In this document: in pieces, positions 7,753 to 17,387 of the stretch
Position numbering within the stretch: position 1 is the stretch's first letter
How the letters are laid out: every line of letters starts with the position of its first letter
Assembly (NCBI GenBank): GCA_964355075.1
Contig: CAYHCF010000006.1
Coordinates: 1 to 64,000 of the forward strand
Direction of reading: 5' to 3'
Source of the DNA: B1 sp964355075
GTDB taxonomy: Bacteria > Bacteroidota > Bacteroidia > UKL13-3
DNA: 64,000 nt
Translations under genes and position numbers: made by a program
Notes under the pieces: model-generated
The model's input: only the letters and a program-made list of their open reading frames with translations
Told to the model about the DNA's origin: nothing
Databases searched by the model: none

Positions 7753-9069
7753 TTATGCCGAGGCTTTTTTCTTTGCCAGGGTATTTTTTAACCATTCGAA
7801 GGTTACCGATTTAGGCCTTTCAATAGGTAAGCCCAAAGCTCTGTCCCAAAGTAGTGATGCCATTACCCCCAAAGCTCTTGAAACCCCAAACATTACGGTA
7901 TAAAAATCATATTCATTTAGTCCGTAATGTAAAAGTAAAGCTCCCGAGTGGGCGTCGACATTAGGCCAGGGGTTTTTAATTTTCCCAAGACTTTCCAAAA
8001 TCGGAGGAGCAACCTCATATACGTTCCAAACTATATTTACCAATTCATCATTTGGCATATACGTTTTTGCAAATTCCATCTGAGCCAGGAACCGTGGATC
8101 TGTTTTTCTCAAAACTGCATGCCCATATCCCGGAACAACTTTTCCTTCAGAAATAGTTTTGTGAATATACTTGGTAATATCTTCCTTACTTGGCGAATGA
8201 CCAATTTCGTCGCGCATTACAAATATCCATCTGATAACTTCCTGATTGGCTAATCCGTGTAAAGGTCCGGCCAATCCATTCATGGCTGCAGAAAAAGCTA
8301 AATAAGGATCACTTAAAGCTGAACTTACCAAATGGGTGGTATGTGCAGATACATTTCCTCCTTCATGGTCGGCATGGATGGTAAGATATAAACGCATCAG
8401 CTTATAAAATTCGTTCTCATCATAACCGAGCATATGAGCAAAGTTTGCTGCCCAATCTAATTGTGGATTTGACTCAATATGCACATTGTCTTTGTAAGTC
8501 CTTCTGTAAATATAGGCTGCAATTCGAGGTAAGCGTGCCAATAAATTACTTACATCTTCAAAGGTATAATCCCAGTAATCTTTCTTGTTGATCCCATCAT
8601 GATAGGCCTTTGCAAAAACAGATTCGGTTTGCATGGCCATAATCCCAATACTGAACTGGGTCATAGGGTGTGTATCGATAGGTAATGAGTCAAGGGTCTT
8701 AAAAACGTGTTCAGGTACATCCGATCTTTCTCTCCAATCCTTCTGAATTGCTAATACATCATCATAAGTAGGCATTTCACCCAATAACATGAGGTAAAAT
8801 AATCCTTCAGGCAGGGGTTCGGTTCCACCCGGCACTTTTGGAAGTTTTTCTCTCAATTCTGGTATTGTATACCCCCGGAATCTAATTCCTTCATTTGCAT
8901 CCAATAATGAAGTTTCGGTTAGTAAGCCTGTTATTCCCTTTTGGCCAGAGTAAATGTCATCTACTGTAAAATTACCTAAAACGGTATCTCCATTTTCTTT
9001 TACAAATTGCTTAATCTCTGCTGATAACGGCAAAGCTTTTTCTATAAATTTTTTCTTTAACTGGTCCAT
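7753..9069 (-). CDS. gltA: Citrate synthase, mitochondrial-like type
   Basis: 438 aa. It catalyses oxaloacetate + acetyl-CoA to citrate, the entry of the TCA cycle. The catalytic residues His271 (GPLHGLAN), His317 (VPGYGHAVLR) and Asp372 (PNVDAHSG) are present. They lie at a constant offset of -3 from the textbook pig-heart residues His274/His320/Asp375. Long blocks ('HADHEGGNVSAHTTHLV', 'NGLAGPLHGLANQEV') are nearly identical to the mitochondrial enzyme, unlike the hexameric type II enzyme of many bacteria. It is transcribed alone with its own terminator, and divergent from a TonB receptor gene 118 bp away. Confidence 0.96.
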   Translation of the reverse strand: MDQLKKKFIEKALPLSAEIKQFVKENGDTVLGNFTVDDIYSGQKGITGLLTETSLLDANEGIRFRGYTIPELREKLPKVPGGTEPLPEGLFYLMLLGEMPTYDDVLAIQKDWRERSDVPEHVFKTLDSLPIDTHPMTQFSIGIMAMQTESVFAKAYHDGINKKDYWDYTFEDVSNLLARLPRIAAYIYRRTYKDNVHIESNPQLDWAANFAHMLGYDENEFYKLMRLYLTIHADHEGGNVSAHTTHLVSSALSDPYLAFSAAMNGLAGPLHGLANQEVIRWIFVMRDEIGHSPSKEDITKYIHKTISEGKVVPGYGHAVLRKTDPRFLAQMEFAKTYMPNDELVNIVWNVYEVAPPILESLGKIKNPWPNVDAHSGALLLHYGLNEYDFYTVMFGVSRALGVMASLLWDRALGLPIERPKSVTFEWLKNTLAKKKASA

Positions 9070-9187
9070 AAAAATAATTTTATTTAGTTTAATTATATTG
9101 CCCTGCTAAAATAGTAATAGTTTAAGTAGTAAAAAAAAATGTTTCTTAAATTAAAATTAGTATTATTATTACAATAAAGATATACCC

Positions 9188-11488
9188 ATGAGAAGATGGA
9201 CGTGCCCACTGTTTATGATTTTTATCAATCTATTCTTTTTTAAGGTTTTTGCGCAAAATTTGACCTTAAAAGGGATAATTTTAGATGCTGTTTTATTCAA
9301 ACCTATTGGTTCAACATCTATAACTTTAGATAAATTACAGCAAACAATTTCCGATTCAAATGGTGTTTTTCAATTCTCAATGGTTCCGGGAAAACACAAA
9401 ATAAAAATTAGCAGAATTGGTTACCGTACGTATGAAACAAATTTTGAAGAGCAATTAGAAGGGAAACGGGAAATTCAGATACTTCTCGAACCTTTTGTAA
9501 ATCAGTTGGGGCAGGTTGTGGTTGCCGGTTCCCGAAATGCAAAGGAAATTGCCCGGGAAGTAGTTAGCGTAAACATCATACAGCCCTATTTAATCAGTAA
9601 TACCAATTCTACGGATCTTTCTGAAATTTTAAATAAAATTCCGGGGGTTAATGTTGTGGATGGTCAGCCTACCATTCGGGCAGGGGTAGGTTTCTCCTTT
9701 AATACCGGAACCCGGGTTGCCATGCTTCTGGATGATATGCCATTATTAGGTGCTGATTTGGGTGATATTCGCTGGAATTTTTTGCCCATTGAAGCTGCCG
9801 AACAAATTGAAGTGATTAAAGGATCAGCCTCTGTTTTATATGGTTCCAGTGCTTTAAATGGAACCGTAAATGTTCGTACAGGTTGGGGATCAAACAAACC
9901 ACAAACAAAAATTCAGTTTTATGAGGGCATCACCGGCAACCCAAAAAGAAAGGAAACAATTTGGTGGCCTGCCACACATCATCCATTTAATACCGGAGCC
10001 TTTTTTACCCACAGTCAAAGCTTTGGTAAATTTGATATGCTTTGGTGCGGGAATTTGAATTTTGTGAGCAGTCATATTGAGGGAGGAGATAGTTACCGGG
10101 GCAGAACCTATATAAAGACAAGGTACCGGATCAATAAAAATCTGAGCTTTGGCTTGAATCTGAATCTGATGTTTGAACATTCAGCTTCCTTTTTTCTCTG
10201 GCAAAATGCCGATTCAGGCTCCTTAAAACCACTGGATAATTATACCGTTGATAACAAATACAGGATTTTTTCTTTTGATCCTCATGTCGATTGGATTTAT
10301 GGGAAAAGCACGCATGCCTTTAAAGCTCGAATCTATCAAATCAAAAAGTATGTTGATGTTAGTCTGGGAAATGATGCTATTGCCAATATGTATGCTTTTG
10401 ATTATAATTTTAAACGAAAATTAGGGAGAGATTTTTTTGTTACGGCTGGAAATTACTCTACGGTATATTGGGCTGTGGGAAATGTATATAAAGGTGAATT
10501 TGCCGGATACAGTACTGCAGTATATTCGCAATTTGAATACCGTAAAAATAGATGGAATGCCTTAATTGGCGGACGATATGAAGTGAATGCATTGGCTTCT
10601 ATATCACAACCAACCGGTTTATTAAAAAGATTCGGACTGAATTACCAAATTACTTCAAAAACATTTATCAGGGCTAATTATTCAGAAGGGTTCCGGTTTC
10701 CTACTATTGCCGAAAAATATGTTGAAGACAAGGCCGCCGGGCTCAAGATTTTTCCGAATCCTAATATTGTTTCTGAGAAAGGTTGGACGGCAGAAATCGG
10801 CGTTCAGCAAGGATTTAAAATTGGAAATTTTAACGGGGCATTTGATTTTTGTGTTTTTGATCAGGAATTTGACAGCATGATTGAATTTCATTTCGGCCAA
10901 TGGGTCTCAGCTCTTGAAAAACCTCCTTTAGGCGACATTGGGTTCAAATCTGTTAATGTGGGTAAAACGCGTACTGCCGGTTACGAAATTTCTTTAACGG
11001 GAGAGGGCAGAATAGGAGATGTTTTGATAAGAACAATTGGAGGATATACCTACGCAATGCCGGTTAATCTCAGCACCAATCCTGAAATGGCTAATATTAA
11101 AACTTATTCAAAGGCTTTTTTCAATTCAATGGGAACTTTAGATTCCTCTAAATATTATCAGGCCTTATTACTATACAGGAACCGAAAAATGGCGAAATGG
11201 GATATTGAAGGAACTTATCAAAAATTTAGTTTAGGCTATACATTAAATTATTACAGTATATATGAGAAGGTTGATGAATTTGTGATGTTACTGCCGGGTG
11301 TAAAGAAGTTTTTTGAAAGAGCCGGAGATGGTGATTATATACATAATGTGAGGGCTTCTTACCAAATAAATCAGCAGACCCGTGTTTCATTTTTATTAAA
11401 TAATTTCACAAATCGTGAATATGCCACACGCCCGGGTAAAATTGATCCTCCCCGCAATTTCAATATCCAGTTAAGGGTTATGTTCTAA
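9188..11488 (+). CDS. TonB-dependent receptor
   Basis: 766 aa outer-membrane active-transport receptor. It has a signal peptide (1-22, ending VFAQ), a carboxypeptidase-regulatory-like beta-sandwich (~24-105), and a plug domain (~115-235: 'EILNKIPGVNVVDGQPTIRAG', 'AAEQIEVIKGSASVLYGSSALNG'). A barrel of ~530 residues follows, ending in an aromatic-terminal strand (...LRVMF). The ligand cannot be read from sequence. No SusD-like partner is nearby, so a siderophore, vitamin or metal is more likely than a glycan. It precedes an efflux system by 97 bp, but a shared function is not shown. Confidence 0.93.
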   Translation: MRRWTCPLFMIFINLFFFKVFAQNLTLKGIILDAVLFKPIGSTSITLDKLQQTISDSNGVFQFSMVPGKHKIKISRIGYRTYETNFEEQLEGKREIQILLEPFVNQLGQVVVAGSRNAKEIAREVVSVNIIQPYLISNTNSTDLSEILNKIPGVNVVDGQPTIRAGVGFSFNTGTRVAMLLDDMPLLGADLGDIRWNFLPIEAAEQIEVIKGSASVLYGSSALNGTVNVRTGWGSNKPQTKIQFYEGITGNPKRKETIWWPATHHPFNTGAFFTHSQSFGKFDMLWCGNLNFVSSHIEGGDSYRGRTYIKTRYRINKNLSFGLNLNLMFEHSASFFLWQNADSGSLKPLDNYTVDNKYRIFSFDPHVDWIYGKSTHAFKARIYQIKKYVDVSLGNDAIANMYAFDYNFKRKLGRDFFVTAGNYSTVYWAVGNVYKGEFAGYSTAVYSQFEYRKNRWNALIGGRYEVNALASISQPTGLLKRFGLNYQITSKTFIRANYSEGFRFPTIAEKYVEDKAAGLKIFPNPNIVSEKGWTAEIGVQQGFKIGNFNGAFDFCVFDQEFDSMIEFHFGQWVSALEKPPLGDIGFKSVNVGKTRTAGYEISLTGEGRIGDVLIRTIGGYTYAMPVNLSTNPEMANIKTYSKAFFNSMGTLDSSKYYQALLLYRNRKMAKWDIEGTYQKFSLGYTLNYYSIYEKVDEFVMLLPGVKKFFERAGDGDYIHNVRASYQINQQTRVSFLLNNFTNREYATRPGKIDPPRNFNIQLRVMF

Positions 11489-11585
11489 GAATGAGTAGAT
11501 TTGGAACCAAAATCAAATATTTTCAAAATGAATGCGTGCATTTTCCATATAGAATTATTGCATGATCAAATTAGATCAATGAAAA

Positions 11586-12650
11586 ATGAATAAAAAAACC
11601 ATCATAAGAACATTTATTATACTGATCGTATTAGCTGCACTCCTATTACCAAGATTCTTTTGTATGCCACCTAAAGGCGGACCTCCTGGTGCAAAACAGG
11701 GCGCAAAAATACCGGTGAATGTTGGCGTTTTTGTGGTTCAAAAACAAGCGTTCTCCAACTTTTTTAATGTTAGTGGTAATGTGTTGGCCAACGAGCAGGT
11801 TGATTTGAAATGTGAAACTTCAGGCCTCATAATCAAACTGTATATGACTGAAGGGAGTTTGGTGCAAAAAGGACAATTGTTGCTGAAAATAAATGATGCT
11901 GATTTGCAGGCTCAGCTCAAAAAAGCAAATGCCACAAAAAGGCTGAAGGAAGACACCGAAAAGCGAAACCGTGCACTTTTAGACAAAGAAGCAATCAGTC
12001 AGCAGGATTTTGATTTGGCCACAACAGAACTTAGTGGAATCAATGCAGACATTGATTTGCTGAAGGAACAAATACGGAAAACCGAGTTGCGGGCACCTTT
12101 TACCGGCTATATCGGATTAAGATCAATTAGCGAAGGAGCCTATGTTACGCCCATAACACCCATTGCTTCTTTGCAGGATATTCAATCCATAAAACTTGAA
12201 TTTTCAGTACCTGAAAAGTTCGCGTCTCTGGTTCAAAGGGGAGACGAAGTTAGCTTTACCGTTAACTCAGAAAATAATAGATTTAAAGCAAAAGTTTATG
12301 CACTTGAGCCTAAAATTGCCGAACAGACCCGTACGGTGTTCATGCGTGGAATTTGCAGTAATTCGGATAAGCGTTTATTACCCGGATCATTTGCCAATGT
12401 TACCATTCAGCTTCCTTCCGATCCAAACTCATTCCTGATTCCTACTCAGGCTCTGGTGCCGATATTAAAGGGACAGAAAGTTTTTAAAATACAAGGAGAT
12501 TCCGCAATCGAATGCATGATAAAAACAGGTTTCAGAAATGAAGATAAAATTGAAGTAACGGATGGTTTACAAGTGGGTGATTCCATAATCGTTGAAGGAA
12601 TTATGTACATAAAAAATGGTAGCAAAGTAATGTTGAACCGCAAGAAGTGA
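11586..12650 (+). CDS. RND efflux periplasmic adaptor (membrane fusion protein)
   Basis: 354 aa. It links an inner-membrane RND pump to a TolC channel. It has an N-terminal membrane anchor (~8-26) and a Pro/Gly-rich linker. The lipoyl-like halves are 'QVDLKCETSGLIIKLYMTEGSLVQKGQLLLKI' and 'LRAPFTGYIGLRSISEGAYV', with a short helical hairpin between (~110-160). A beta-barrel domain and a membrane-proximal domain (to ~350) follow. The short hairpin is typical of the HAE1/MexA-like group. The permease starts 7 nt after its stop, so they are co-transcribed. Two short palindromes lie just upstream (11531-11542, 11563-11578). Confidence 0.93.
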   Translation: MNKKTIIRTFIILIVLAALLLPRFFCMPPKGGPPGAKQGAKIPVNVGVFVVQKQAFSNFFNVSGNVLANEQVDLKCETSGLIIKLYMTEGSLVQKGQLLLKINDADLQAQLKKANATKRLKEDTEKRNRALLDKEAISQQDFDLATTELSGINADIDLLKEQIRKTELRAPFTGYIGLRSISEGAYVTPITPIASLQDIQSIKLEFSVPEKFASLVQRGDEVSFTVNSENNRFKAKVYALEPKIAEQTRTVFMRGICSNSDKRLLPGSFANVTIQLPSDPNSFLIPTQALVPILKGQKVFKIQGDSAIECMIKTGFRNEDKIEVTDGLQVGDSIIVEGIMYIKNGSKVMLNRKK

Positions 12651-12657
12651 TTAAGAA

Positions 12658-15600
12658 ATGAGTTTATCAAGCACCAGTATCAATAGACCGGTTTTAGCCA
12701 TGGTGATGTCGATCATGATTATGCTTTTCGGTGCGATTTCTTTTAATTTTCTTGGAATACGTGAGTTTCCAAGTATCGATCCTCCGGTAATAACGGTACG
12801 CACTAGTTATACCGGCGCCAATCCCGATATTATTGAATCTCAGATTACGGAGCCTTTAGAAAAAGCCATTAATGGTATAGCGGGTATTCGTACCATATCT
12901 TCATCAAGCAATCAGGGTAGCAGCAGTATTACGGTGGAGTTTAACCTGGGTGAAAATCTGGAAGCGGCAGCAAATGATGTTCGGGATAAGGTTTCTCAGG
13001 CGGTACGCCAATTGCCACAGGATATTGATGCACCTCCGGTTATCAGTAAAGCGGATGCGAACGCCGATGCAATTGTTTCGCTGACGGTTCAAAGCGATAC
13101 ACGTTCAAAATTAGAGTTAAATGATTTTGCTGAGAATGTATTGTTAGAAAGACTTCAAACAATCCCGGGAGTGAGTTCAATTCAAATCTGGGGTCAGAAA
13201 AAATATGCCATGCGCTTGTGGCTTGATCCGGTAAAACTTACATCATTTGGCCTCACTCCACTTGATGTAAAAACTGCTCTGGATAGAGAAAATGTTGAAT
13301 TGCCCGGCGGTAAAATTTCGGGAGATAATACCGAGTTATCCATCAAAACAGTAGGGCGTTATAAAACAGAAGAGGAGTTTAACAATATCATAATTCAAAA
13401 CAAGGGAACACAAACCGTTTTGATTTCGGATATTGGTCGGGCAATTTTGGGCGCAGAGAATGAAGAAACCATTCTAAAATCATCAGGAGCGCCAATGATT
13501 GGATTGGGATTGGTTCCACAACCCGGAGCTAACTATATAGAAATTGCAGATGAATTTTATAAAAGATATGAGCAAATTAAAAAAGATGTTCCGGCTGATA
13601 TCAATTTAAATCTTGCATTGGATAATACCAAATTCGTAAGGACTTCCATTAATGAAGTGGTTGAAACTTTATTAATCGCTTTCCTGTTGGTTGTGATCAT
13701 CATTTTCCTGTTTTTCAGAGATTGGCTGATTGCATTCAGGCCATTGATTGATATTCCTGTTTCGTTAATCGGTTCCTTTTTTATCATGTATCTGGCAGGT
13801 TTTTCTATTAATATTTTAACCTTATTAGCAATTGTTCTGGCTACAGGTTTGGTGGTGGATGATGGTATTGTGGTGACCGAAAATATTTTCAAAAAAATTG
13901 AAGATGGAATGAGTCCCCGTGAAGCTGCCATCAAAGGATCCAATGAAATATTTTTTGCGGTTATTTCAACTTCTATAACCCTGGCTGTCGTATTTTTGCC
14001 TATTATTTTTATTGAAGGATTTGTGGGAAGGTTATTCAGGGAGTTTGGTGTGGTGGTGGCCGGAGCGGTACTCATTTCTGCCTTTGTATCTCTTACCTTA
14101 ACGCCGGTATTAAATGTTTACTTACAGCGGAAATCAAATAAACATACAAAATTTTATTTGAAAACAGAGCCCTTCTTTGAATCGTTAAATAAGGCATACA
14201 GAAATTCACTGGAGCGATTTTTTAGCAGACCCTGGCAGGCAATTGTTGCCATAGCGGTATCTGTTGTTCTCATCGTATTAATAGGAAATAATTTGCAGTC
14301 TGAACTATCTCCATTAGACGACCGCGGTGTGATGCGAATTAGTGTAACAGCTCCTGAAGGTGCTTCTTATGAGTACACCGACCGGTGCATGGAACAGCTT
14401 TCTAATTTGGTGGATGATTCGATTCCTGAAAAAAGATTGACTTTAATCGTAACTGCACCCGGATTTACAGGAAGTGGTGCGGTAAATACGGGTTTTGTCA
14501 GGATTATGCTTGTTGACCCCGATAAGAGGAGAAGATCACAACAACAAATTGCGCAATCTCTTACCAAAAATGTGATGCAGCTAACAGGAGCCCGCTCATT
14601 TGTTATACAGGATCAAACGATAAGTGGATCGGGAGGCTCACGCGCAGGATTACCGGTTCAGTTCATACTCCAAAATCAGGATTTTAATAAAATTCAAACC
14701 TATCTGCCAAAATTTTTGGAGGAGGCCAATAAAAGCCCAATATTTCAGGGAGTGGATGTCAATCTAAAATTTAACCGTCCCGAGTTAGTAGTTACTTTTG
14801 ATCGTGCCAAAGCTAAAAATCTTGGCGTTTCGGTTCAGACCGTTGCTCAGACTTTGCAGTTTGCTTATGGGGGAGTCAGGTATGGTTATTTTACCAAACA
14901 AGGAAAGCAATATCAGATTATTGGTCAGGTTGACCGACAAAATCGTGACGAGCCTTTGGATTTGAAATCATTATATGTTAGAAATGACAAGGGTATTCTA
15001 ATTCAGTTAGATAATATTGTAAATGTAGTGGAACAAAGCAGCCCGCCACAGCTCTACCATTATAACCGCTATAAGGCCGCTACCGTTTCTGCCGGACTGG
15101 CTCCCGGGAATACCATTGGTGACGGTATTAAGGAAATGCAAAAAATCGGCAAAAAAGTTTTAGATGATTCCTTTTCAACAGGATTAAGTGGTCCCTCGCG
15201 TGACTTTTCCGAAAGCTCCTCCAATACCTTATTTGCTTTTATATTTGCCATGATATTAATCTATTTGGTTCTTGCAGCTCAATTTGAAAGTTTTATTGAT
15301 CCGGTCATTATTATGTTTACCGTACCTTTAGCGATGGCAGGTGCTTTGGTTTCTTTATGGTATTTCGACCAAACTTTGAATATTTTCAGTCAGATTGGTA
15401 TCATTGTTTTATTGGGCCTGGTAACCAAAAATGGAATTCTGATCGTTGAATTCGCGAACCAAAAACGAGCGCAGGGCCTACCCAAATTACTGGCAGTAAA
15501 AGAAGCCGCTGTTTCGCGTTTAAGACCCATTATGATGACAAGCATTGCAACCATGCTGGGCGCATTACCGATTGCCATGTCAATAGGAGCAGGTTCCAAA

Positions 15601-15720
15601 AGTCGTGTTTCAATGGGTATTGTAATCATTGGCGGTTTGTTGTTTTCAAGTTTCCTCACCCTGTATGTAATTCCGGTTGTTTACAGTTTTTTGTCGCGAA
15701 ACAAAGGGACGGAGAGGTAG
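12658..15720 (+). CDS. RND efflux permease (AcrB/HAE1 family)
   Basis: 1020 aa, the normal size of a proton-driven RND pump. It has twelve membrane helices in two repeats, each followed by a large periplasmic loop. TM4 carries the proton-relay Asp pair in 'GLVVDDGIVVTENIF', and the equivalent second-half segment is 'GLVTKNGILIVEFANQ'. The N-terminus 'SSTSINRPVLAMVMSIMIMLFGAISF' is typical of HAE1 pumps for drugs, dyes or lipid-like compounds. Heavy-metal-type (CusA) methionines are not evident. It sits between the adaptor (7 nt upstream) and tolC (316 bp downstream, across repeats). Confidence 0.95.
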   Translation: MSLSSTSINRPVLAMVMSIMIMLFGAISFNFLGIREFPSIDPPVITVRTSYTGANPDIIESQITEPLEKAINGIAGIRTISSSSNQGSSSITVEFNLGENLEAAANDVRDKVSQAVRQLPQDIDAPPVISKADANADAIVSLTVQSDTRSKLELNDFAENVLLERLQTIPGVSSIQIWGQKKYAMRLWLDPVKLTSFGLTPLDVKTALDRENVELPGGKISGDNTELSIKTVGRYKTEEEFNNIIIQNKGTQTVLISDIGRAILGAENEETILKSSGAPMIGLGLVPQPGANYIEIADEFYKRYEQIKKDVPADINLNLALDNTKFVRTSINEVVETLLIAFLLVVIIIFLFFRDWLIAFRPLIDIPVSLIGSFFIMYLAGFSINILTLLAIVLATGLVVDDGIVVTENIFKKIEDGMSPREAAIKGSNEIFFAVISTSITLAVVFLPIIFIEGFVGRLFREFGVVVAGAVLISAFVSLTLTPVLNVYLQRKSNKHTKFYLKTEPFFESLNKAYRNSLERFFSRPWQAIVAIAVSVVLIVLIGNNLQSELSPLDDRGVMRISVTAPEGASYEYTDRCMEQLSNLVDDSIPEKRLTLIVTAPGFTGSGAVNTGFVRIMLVDPDKRRRSQQQIAQSLTKNVMQLTGARSFVIQDQTISGSGGSRAGLPVQFILQNQDFNKIQTYLPKFLEEANKSPIFQGVDVNLKFNRPELVVTFDRAKAKNLGVSVQTVAQTLQFAYGGVRYGYFTKQGKQYQIIGQVDRQNRDEPLDLKSLYVRNDKGILIQLDNIVNVVEQSSPPQLYHYNRYKAATVSAGLAPGNTIGDGIKEMQKIGKKVLDDSFSTGLSGPSRDFSESSSNTLFAFIFAMILIYLVLAAQFESFIDPVIIMFTVPLAMAGALVSLWYFDQTLNIFSQIGIIVLLGLVTKNGILIVEFANQKRAQGLPKLLAVKEAAVSRLRPIMMTSIATMLGALPIAMSIGAGSKSRVSMGIVIIGGLLFSSFLTLYVIPVVYSFLSRNKGTER

Positions 15721-16036
15721 AGAGCTAGAGATGGGAAATGAGAGATGGGAAATGAGAAATGGGAGATGAGAAATGGGAGATGAGAAATGGGCGATGAGAT
15801 ACTTTGTTTGCCGTAACGAACTTGATGGTAGGAGAAACGAGATGCGAGACAACTCAATAGGGCACCTGAAGCTAATTTTTGGAGGCAAATTGGAATTAAC
15901 CCTGTCATGGTGAAATATTTCATAGCCCCTGGCTTCAGCCTGGGGTAAATGGATGCACCAGGATTCGAAGCGGCGAGCAGGATTTTGGTAGAAATGAAAT
16001 TAATTAGCCGCGCCAAAACGAAAAATAGGTAAGAAA
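15721..16036. repeat. Repeat-filled gap: purine-rich array and REP-like palindrome
   Basis: Immediately after the permease stop, 15722-15800 is a polypurine tandem array of units such as GAGATGGGAAAT, GAGAAATGG and GGGAGATGAGAAAT. Further on, 15922-15941 holds an imperfect palindrome, CCCCTGGCT-TC-AGCCTGGGG, of the REP/intergenic-hairpin kind. No coding frame of substance is present. The block interrupts what is otherwise an adaptor-permease-TolC operon. It may reduce read-through, or it may be neutral repeat insertion. Confidence 0.75.
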
Positions 16037-17338
16037 ATGAATAAATATCTGTTGGCATTATTGATTCTTTTGATTCAGCCTAATCTGAAAGCGCAATCTG
16101 TTTTAAAATTGCAGGATGTCTTTGAAATAGCCCTGCAAAATAATTTCTCGATCAGGGTGGCAAAAAATGATGCTGAAACCAATAAGAATAATAAGCAGAT
16201 CGGAAATGCAGGAATGCTCCCATCTGTTTTAGGAACAGTTAATCAGGATAACCAGGTAGTTGATAGCCGGCAAAAGTTTTTAAGTGGCACAGAGAACAAT
16301 CGAAAAGGAGCAAAAAGTAATAGCCTGAATGCAAATGTTGAATTGGGCTGGACGCTGTTTAACGGTATGAAAATGTTTGCGACAAGAAACCGCTTAATCG
16401 AATTAGAGAACATAGGTAACCTTCGCCTGAAGTTACAAATTGAAAACACCTTGTCGCGGGTGGCAAAGGCTTATTATGATGTGGTATTGAATAAACAGCT
16501 CATTCAATCATCAAATACCTTTATTCAGATCAGCCAAAAAAGATTAGAAGTGGCCGAAGCAAAATTGGCCGCCGGTAAAAGTTCGAAATCAGAAGTATTA
16601 TTGGCTCTGGTAAATTTAAACAGCGATCGTTCCCAGTTAATCAGGTTACAAACGCAATATAAAAACAGCAAATTAAGCCTGAACCAATTGATGGCAAAAG
16701 AGCTTAGTTTTGATTTTGAAACAGAAGATTCAATCAAGCCTGAAGCTGATATAAAATTGGAAGATATCAGACCAAAAGCAATGGAAATGAATACCGGTTT
16801 ACAAATAAGCAAATCAAACCAAAAAGCAAATTACCTCGCCTATAATGAAATCAGGGCTGAACGCATGCCGGTTGTACAGCTGAAAACGGGATACAATTTT
16901 TCGAATCAGACTTCGCAGGCTGGTTTTCTTCAATCTTCGAATAGTTCGGGTTTTCATTACGGTGCCGGTTTAAGTATGAACTTGTTCAATGGATTTGATG
17001 TAAACCGCCGAATAAACAATGCAAAGTTGTTGATGAACAGCAGTGAACTGCAGTATAAAGATTCACTGAGTAAATTAGAGGTTGCCATCACTCAGGCTTA
17101 TAATACCTATTCAACCAATTTAGAGTTGTGGAAGTTTGAACAAAACAACCTGGAGGTAGCCCGGCAAAATTTTAACATTGCAATGGATCAGCACAATCAG
17201 GGCATTATCAGCAGCAACGATTTAAGAATAGCACAGGTAAACCTGGTTCAAAACATCAATCGCATGCTAAGTTCCGCCTACGATGCCAAACTGAGCGAAA
17301 TAGAGCTGCAAAGGTTGAGTGGCGGGTTAATTAAGTGA
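16037..17338 (+). CDS. TolC-family outer-membrane channel
   Basis: 433 aa. TolC-type proteins form the outer-membrane/periplasmic tunnel of tripartite efflux pumps. A signal peptide (1-20, ending LKAQ) precedes two homologous helical halves with the characteristic pattern 'ALQNNFSIRVAKNDAETNKNNKQIGNAGMLPSV' and 'YNEIRAERMPVVQLKTGYNF'. Coil-rich stretches and a late 'QGIISSNDLRIAQVNLVQ' motif typical of outer-membrane factors follow. It is the natural third component for the adaptor/permease pair upstream, although 316 bp of repeats intervene and it may need its own promoter. Confidence 0.93.
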   Translation: MNKYLLALLILLIQPNLKAQSVLKLQDVFEIALQNNFSIRVAKNDAETNKNNKQIGNAGMLPSVLGTVNQDNQVVDSRQKFLSGTENNRKGAKSNSLNANVELGWTLFNGMKMFATRNRLIELENIGNLRLKLQIENTLSRVAKAYYDVVLNKQLIQSSNTFIQISQKRLEVAEAKLAAGKSSKSEVLLALVNLNSDRSQLIRLQTQYKNSKLSLNQLMAKELSFDFETEDSIKPEADIKLEDIRPKAMEMNTGLQISKSNQKANYLAYNEIRAERMPVVQLKTGYNFSNQTSQAGFLQSSNSSGFHYGAGLSMNLFNGFDVNRRINNAKLLMNSSELQYKDSLSKLEVAITQAYNTYSTNLELWKFEQNNLEVARQNFNIAMDQHNQGIISSNDLRIAQVNLVQNINRMLSSAYDAKLSEIELQRLSGGLIK

Positions 17339-17387
17339 AGCCGGTAATCGGTGGAAGAACTTATTGGTACAAATTAAATTAATAAAA

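Noticed and set aside
15646..16058. Minus-strand frames across the purine array
   Set aside because: Their repeated SHLPFLISH sequence is just the translation of the tandem array.
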